Below are positions 62,201 to 64,000 of a stretch of 64,000 nucleotides of DNA, one piece after another. Source of the stretch: Heliopora coerulea (lineage: Eukaryota > Cnidaria > Anthozoa > Scleralcyonacea > Helioporidae); NCBI GenBank assembly GCA_030142905.1, contig JASJOG010000611.1:1-64000 (forward strand). The letters are read 5' to 3'. A program made the position numbers and the translations under genes. Below the pieces are notes generated by a model. It was not told where the DNA came from. It worked only from the letters and a program-made list of their open reading frames with translations, and searched no databases. Every line of letters starts with the position of its first letter. Within the stretch, counting starts at the first letter, position 1.

Positions 62201-64000
62201 ATTTTTTCCATTCAATTAGTCTCCTTTATTTCGCTAATAAAGAACATTAGGTCGGTCGTGACATTTGGTGGACACTTCGGACTTTGGGAAATCACTGCCT
62301 CGGGGTGTTTGGGGATAAACAGGAACGTACAAGGACATGCTATAATATATAAAATTATGCTAAAAAGGTGCCCTATATAATATATGAAAGACACTGCATG
62401 GGCGTTGAAGCTGTCGGGCCAATGCTGGCCGTTATTTGCAGTCTTACCTTAGACGTTGACAGAAGCCCAAGTGGCTCTTTCTGAGTCTTTCGTCTTGTAA
62501 TTCAAGGGTGTTTTGATAACTCTTTAAAGGAATTAAGTGAAAGTTATCTTTACTTCCTTCATAAGCACCCTAAAAAGTGAGCAACGCCCACAATCTTGGA
62601 CAAAACCATTAAGACAATCTTGTCAAATTTTTAATTATCCTGAATTAGTTTTCCGTAAACTTGAACCCCCTCCCCCTCCACCTATTCAATGTTGTGCCTA
62701 ATTAAGGATTTTGCAGGACATCAGGAACAACAAGGAAACAACATTGAAGGAGGGAGTGTGGGGGGATGAAGGTTTATGGGATCCAAAAAGAGGATATTTT
62801 AAGTTATATTATCATTTCAGCACTCGTCTCACTAGGTTTTGTCCAAGATTGCAGATATCCATTCCAGTTGCTTAGAGCGATCAATATTTAGGTTCTCCTT
62901 TCCTGTAAAACCCCAGCCAGTGTAACAGCCACCGAAATGGCGGACCTGAGTTTTTTCTGTGGAGAAAATCCTACCACAATTTAGCAAAATTAGCAAATCA
63001 GAACACACATTTTCTCAAAATCCTATTGCATTTAAGATCATATCAACTCTCAGGGACATCAAATGAAATTTCTCATGATGAAAAAAACTGACTTCTGTTT
63101 CTAACATGAATATGAACAGTAGCATTTTGTGTCCAGTAAAATTAACCCTTAAAGGTTCAGCATACTGTAAACAGGACATTAAAAACAAAAGAACAAACGG
63201 GAAAACAAAGCAAAAACAATGAAAGAACAATGAAAAGAAAATGAACTCAACCTTTAAGGGGTTAATCTTGATTTATCCCTTTAATTCCTGAATTTTTTTG
63301 CTTTGATCACTCCAAAGGCAGATTTAGGGGGGTGCGCATCGGACGCGCGCCCCCCTTTTTTTGATAAGTTGTTGTATGATTTTTTGCTCGGTTACAAAAC
63401 ACAAGCATTAAACATGTCGACCACGAACAAATTCCGATTCAAAAAAACACCGGAAACGACAGTAGGATAAAAATTCTTCCATAAAAATGCCACATGGTGA
63501 AAATGAATTCGTAAAAAAATTTTGCGCCTCCTTTTCTCAAAATTCTGGATCCGCCGCTGCTCCCACCTGTTTTTTTCTTCGTGTCTGATATATCAGCCAC
63601 TGGGCATTTAACAGCCATTTCCTTAACTCACTAAAGTGCATATAAACCCTCTGGAGTTTGTTTGTTTGGAGGAACCTAAAAGAGTTAAGTTCGTTTACAA
63701 TTTTTGATTTAGTACATTTGTTTTGGAGCTATATTACTTTAAATACGTCTATTTCAGGGACGGCGGAGCCGGGGGCTGCAGGGGCTGTAGCCCCCCCACT
63801 TTTTTCCAAATGTAATGTTGAAACAACTATGCTTTAAAACACTTGTTGTGCAATTTCCCAGAGAAGCATACAAAATGTTGTATTTTTATCTCAAGCCCTT
63901 CCACTCGTAATTCCGCTCCGCCGTCCCTGTATTTGCATGAGCAAGTCGCGCATTAATGAGGCCTGTCACTTAGAAACGTAAGATTTCACACAACAAAGAA
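62201..64000. other. Upstream region of HIP1, no gene recognised
   Basis: It probably contains the HIP1 promoter, but no clear box was found. A degraded element lies at about 63318-63560 (CAGATTTAGGGGGG start, CTGGATCCGCCGCTG end). Small open frames are not called. Confidence 0.55.
63755..63929. mobile_element. MITE with perfect 15-bp terminal inverted repeats
   Basis: CAGGGACGGCGGAGC at 63755-63769 and its exact complement at 63915-63929, flanked by TATTT direct repeats (63750-63754, 63930-63934). The 175-bp inside has no coding capacity. Confidence 0.85.

Overview
This is a eukaryotic nuclear window, AT-rich and dense in introns. Four animal genes can be rebuilt exon by exon. Their proteins are animal-like, introns are many and mostly 100-1500 bases, and small fold-back elements and tRNA-derived repeats are common. 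That fits a cnidarian, plausibly a stony coral; the taxon is inferred, not proven.

Layout. (1) 1-2756, minus: XBP1, the bZIP factor of the unfolded protein response, cut at its 3' end by the window edge. It keeps an IRE1-type double hairpin with a 20-nt cytoplasmic intron, a hydrophobic segment and a translational-arrest-like tail in the unspliced frame, and a perfect ERSE upstream. One base seems to be missing in its last exon. (2) 4351-7415, plus, divergent from XBP1: KMT5A (SET8/PR-Set7), 7 coding exons, 352 aa. (3) 8717-18055, plus: PELO (Pelota/Dom34), 16 coding exons, 385 aa, with decayed tandem copies of its last exon in the final intron. (4) About 20.2-36.8 kb: a satellite of roughly 94 monomers of 168 bp, with higher-order repeats of 20 and 22 monomers and an older monomer type at both edges. 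One strand is open for thousands of codons, which follows from the 168-bp (56-codon) period. (5) 38840-62200, minus (perhaps from 37623): a HIP1/HIP1R (Sla2) gene with 44 phase-consistent coding exons giving 1,065 codons: ANTH domain, linker, long coiled coil and I/LWEQ actin-binding domain. It has a U12-type AT intron in the ANTH domain and an exact exon-trio duplication in the coiled coil.

The introns hold a tRNA-derived SINE family (two copies). In one copy the SINE head has expanded into about 53 tandem 20-bp units, each carrying a perfect Pol III A box. There are also two fold-back elements built around a tRNA T-arm, several MITE-like inverted repeats and microsatellites. The genes do not form one pathway: XBP1 serves ER stress, KMT5A H4K20 monomethylation, PELO ribosome rescue, and HIP1 clathrin-actin coupling in endocytosis. 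The strongest leads are the compact XBP1 switch, the A-box minisatellite, the layered satellite and the U12 intron.
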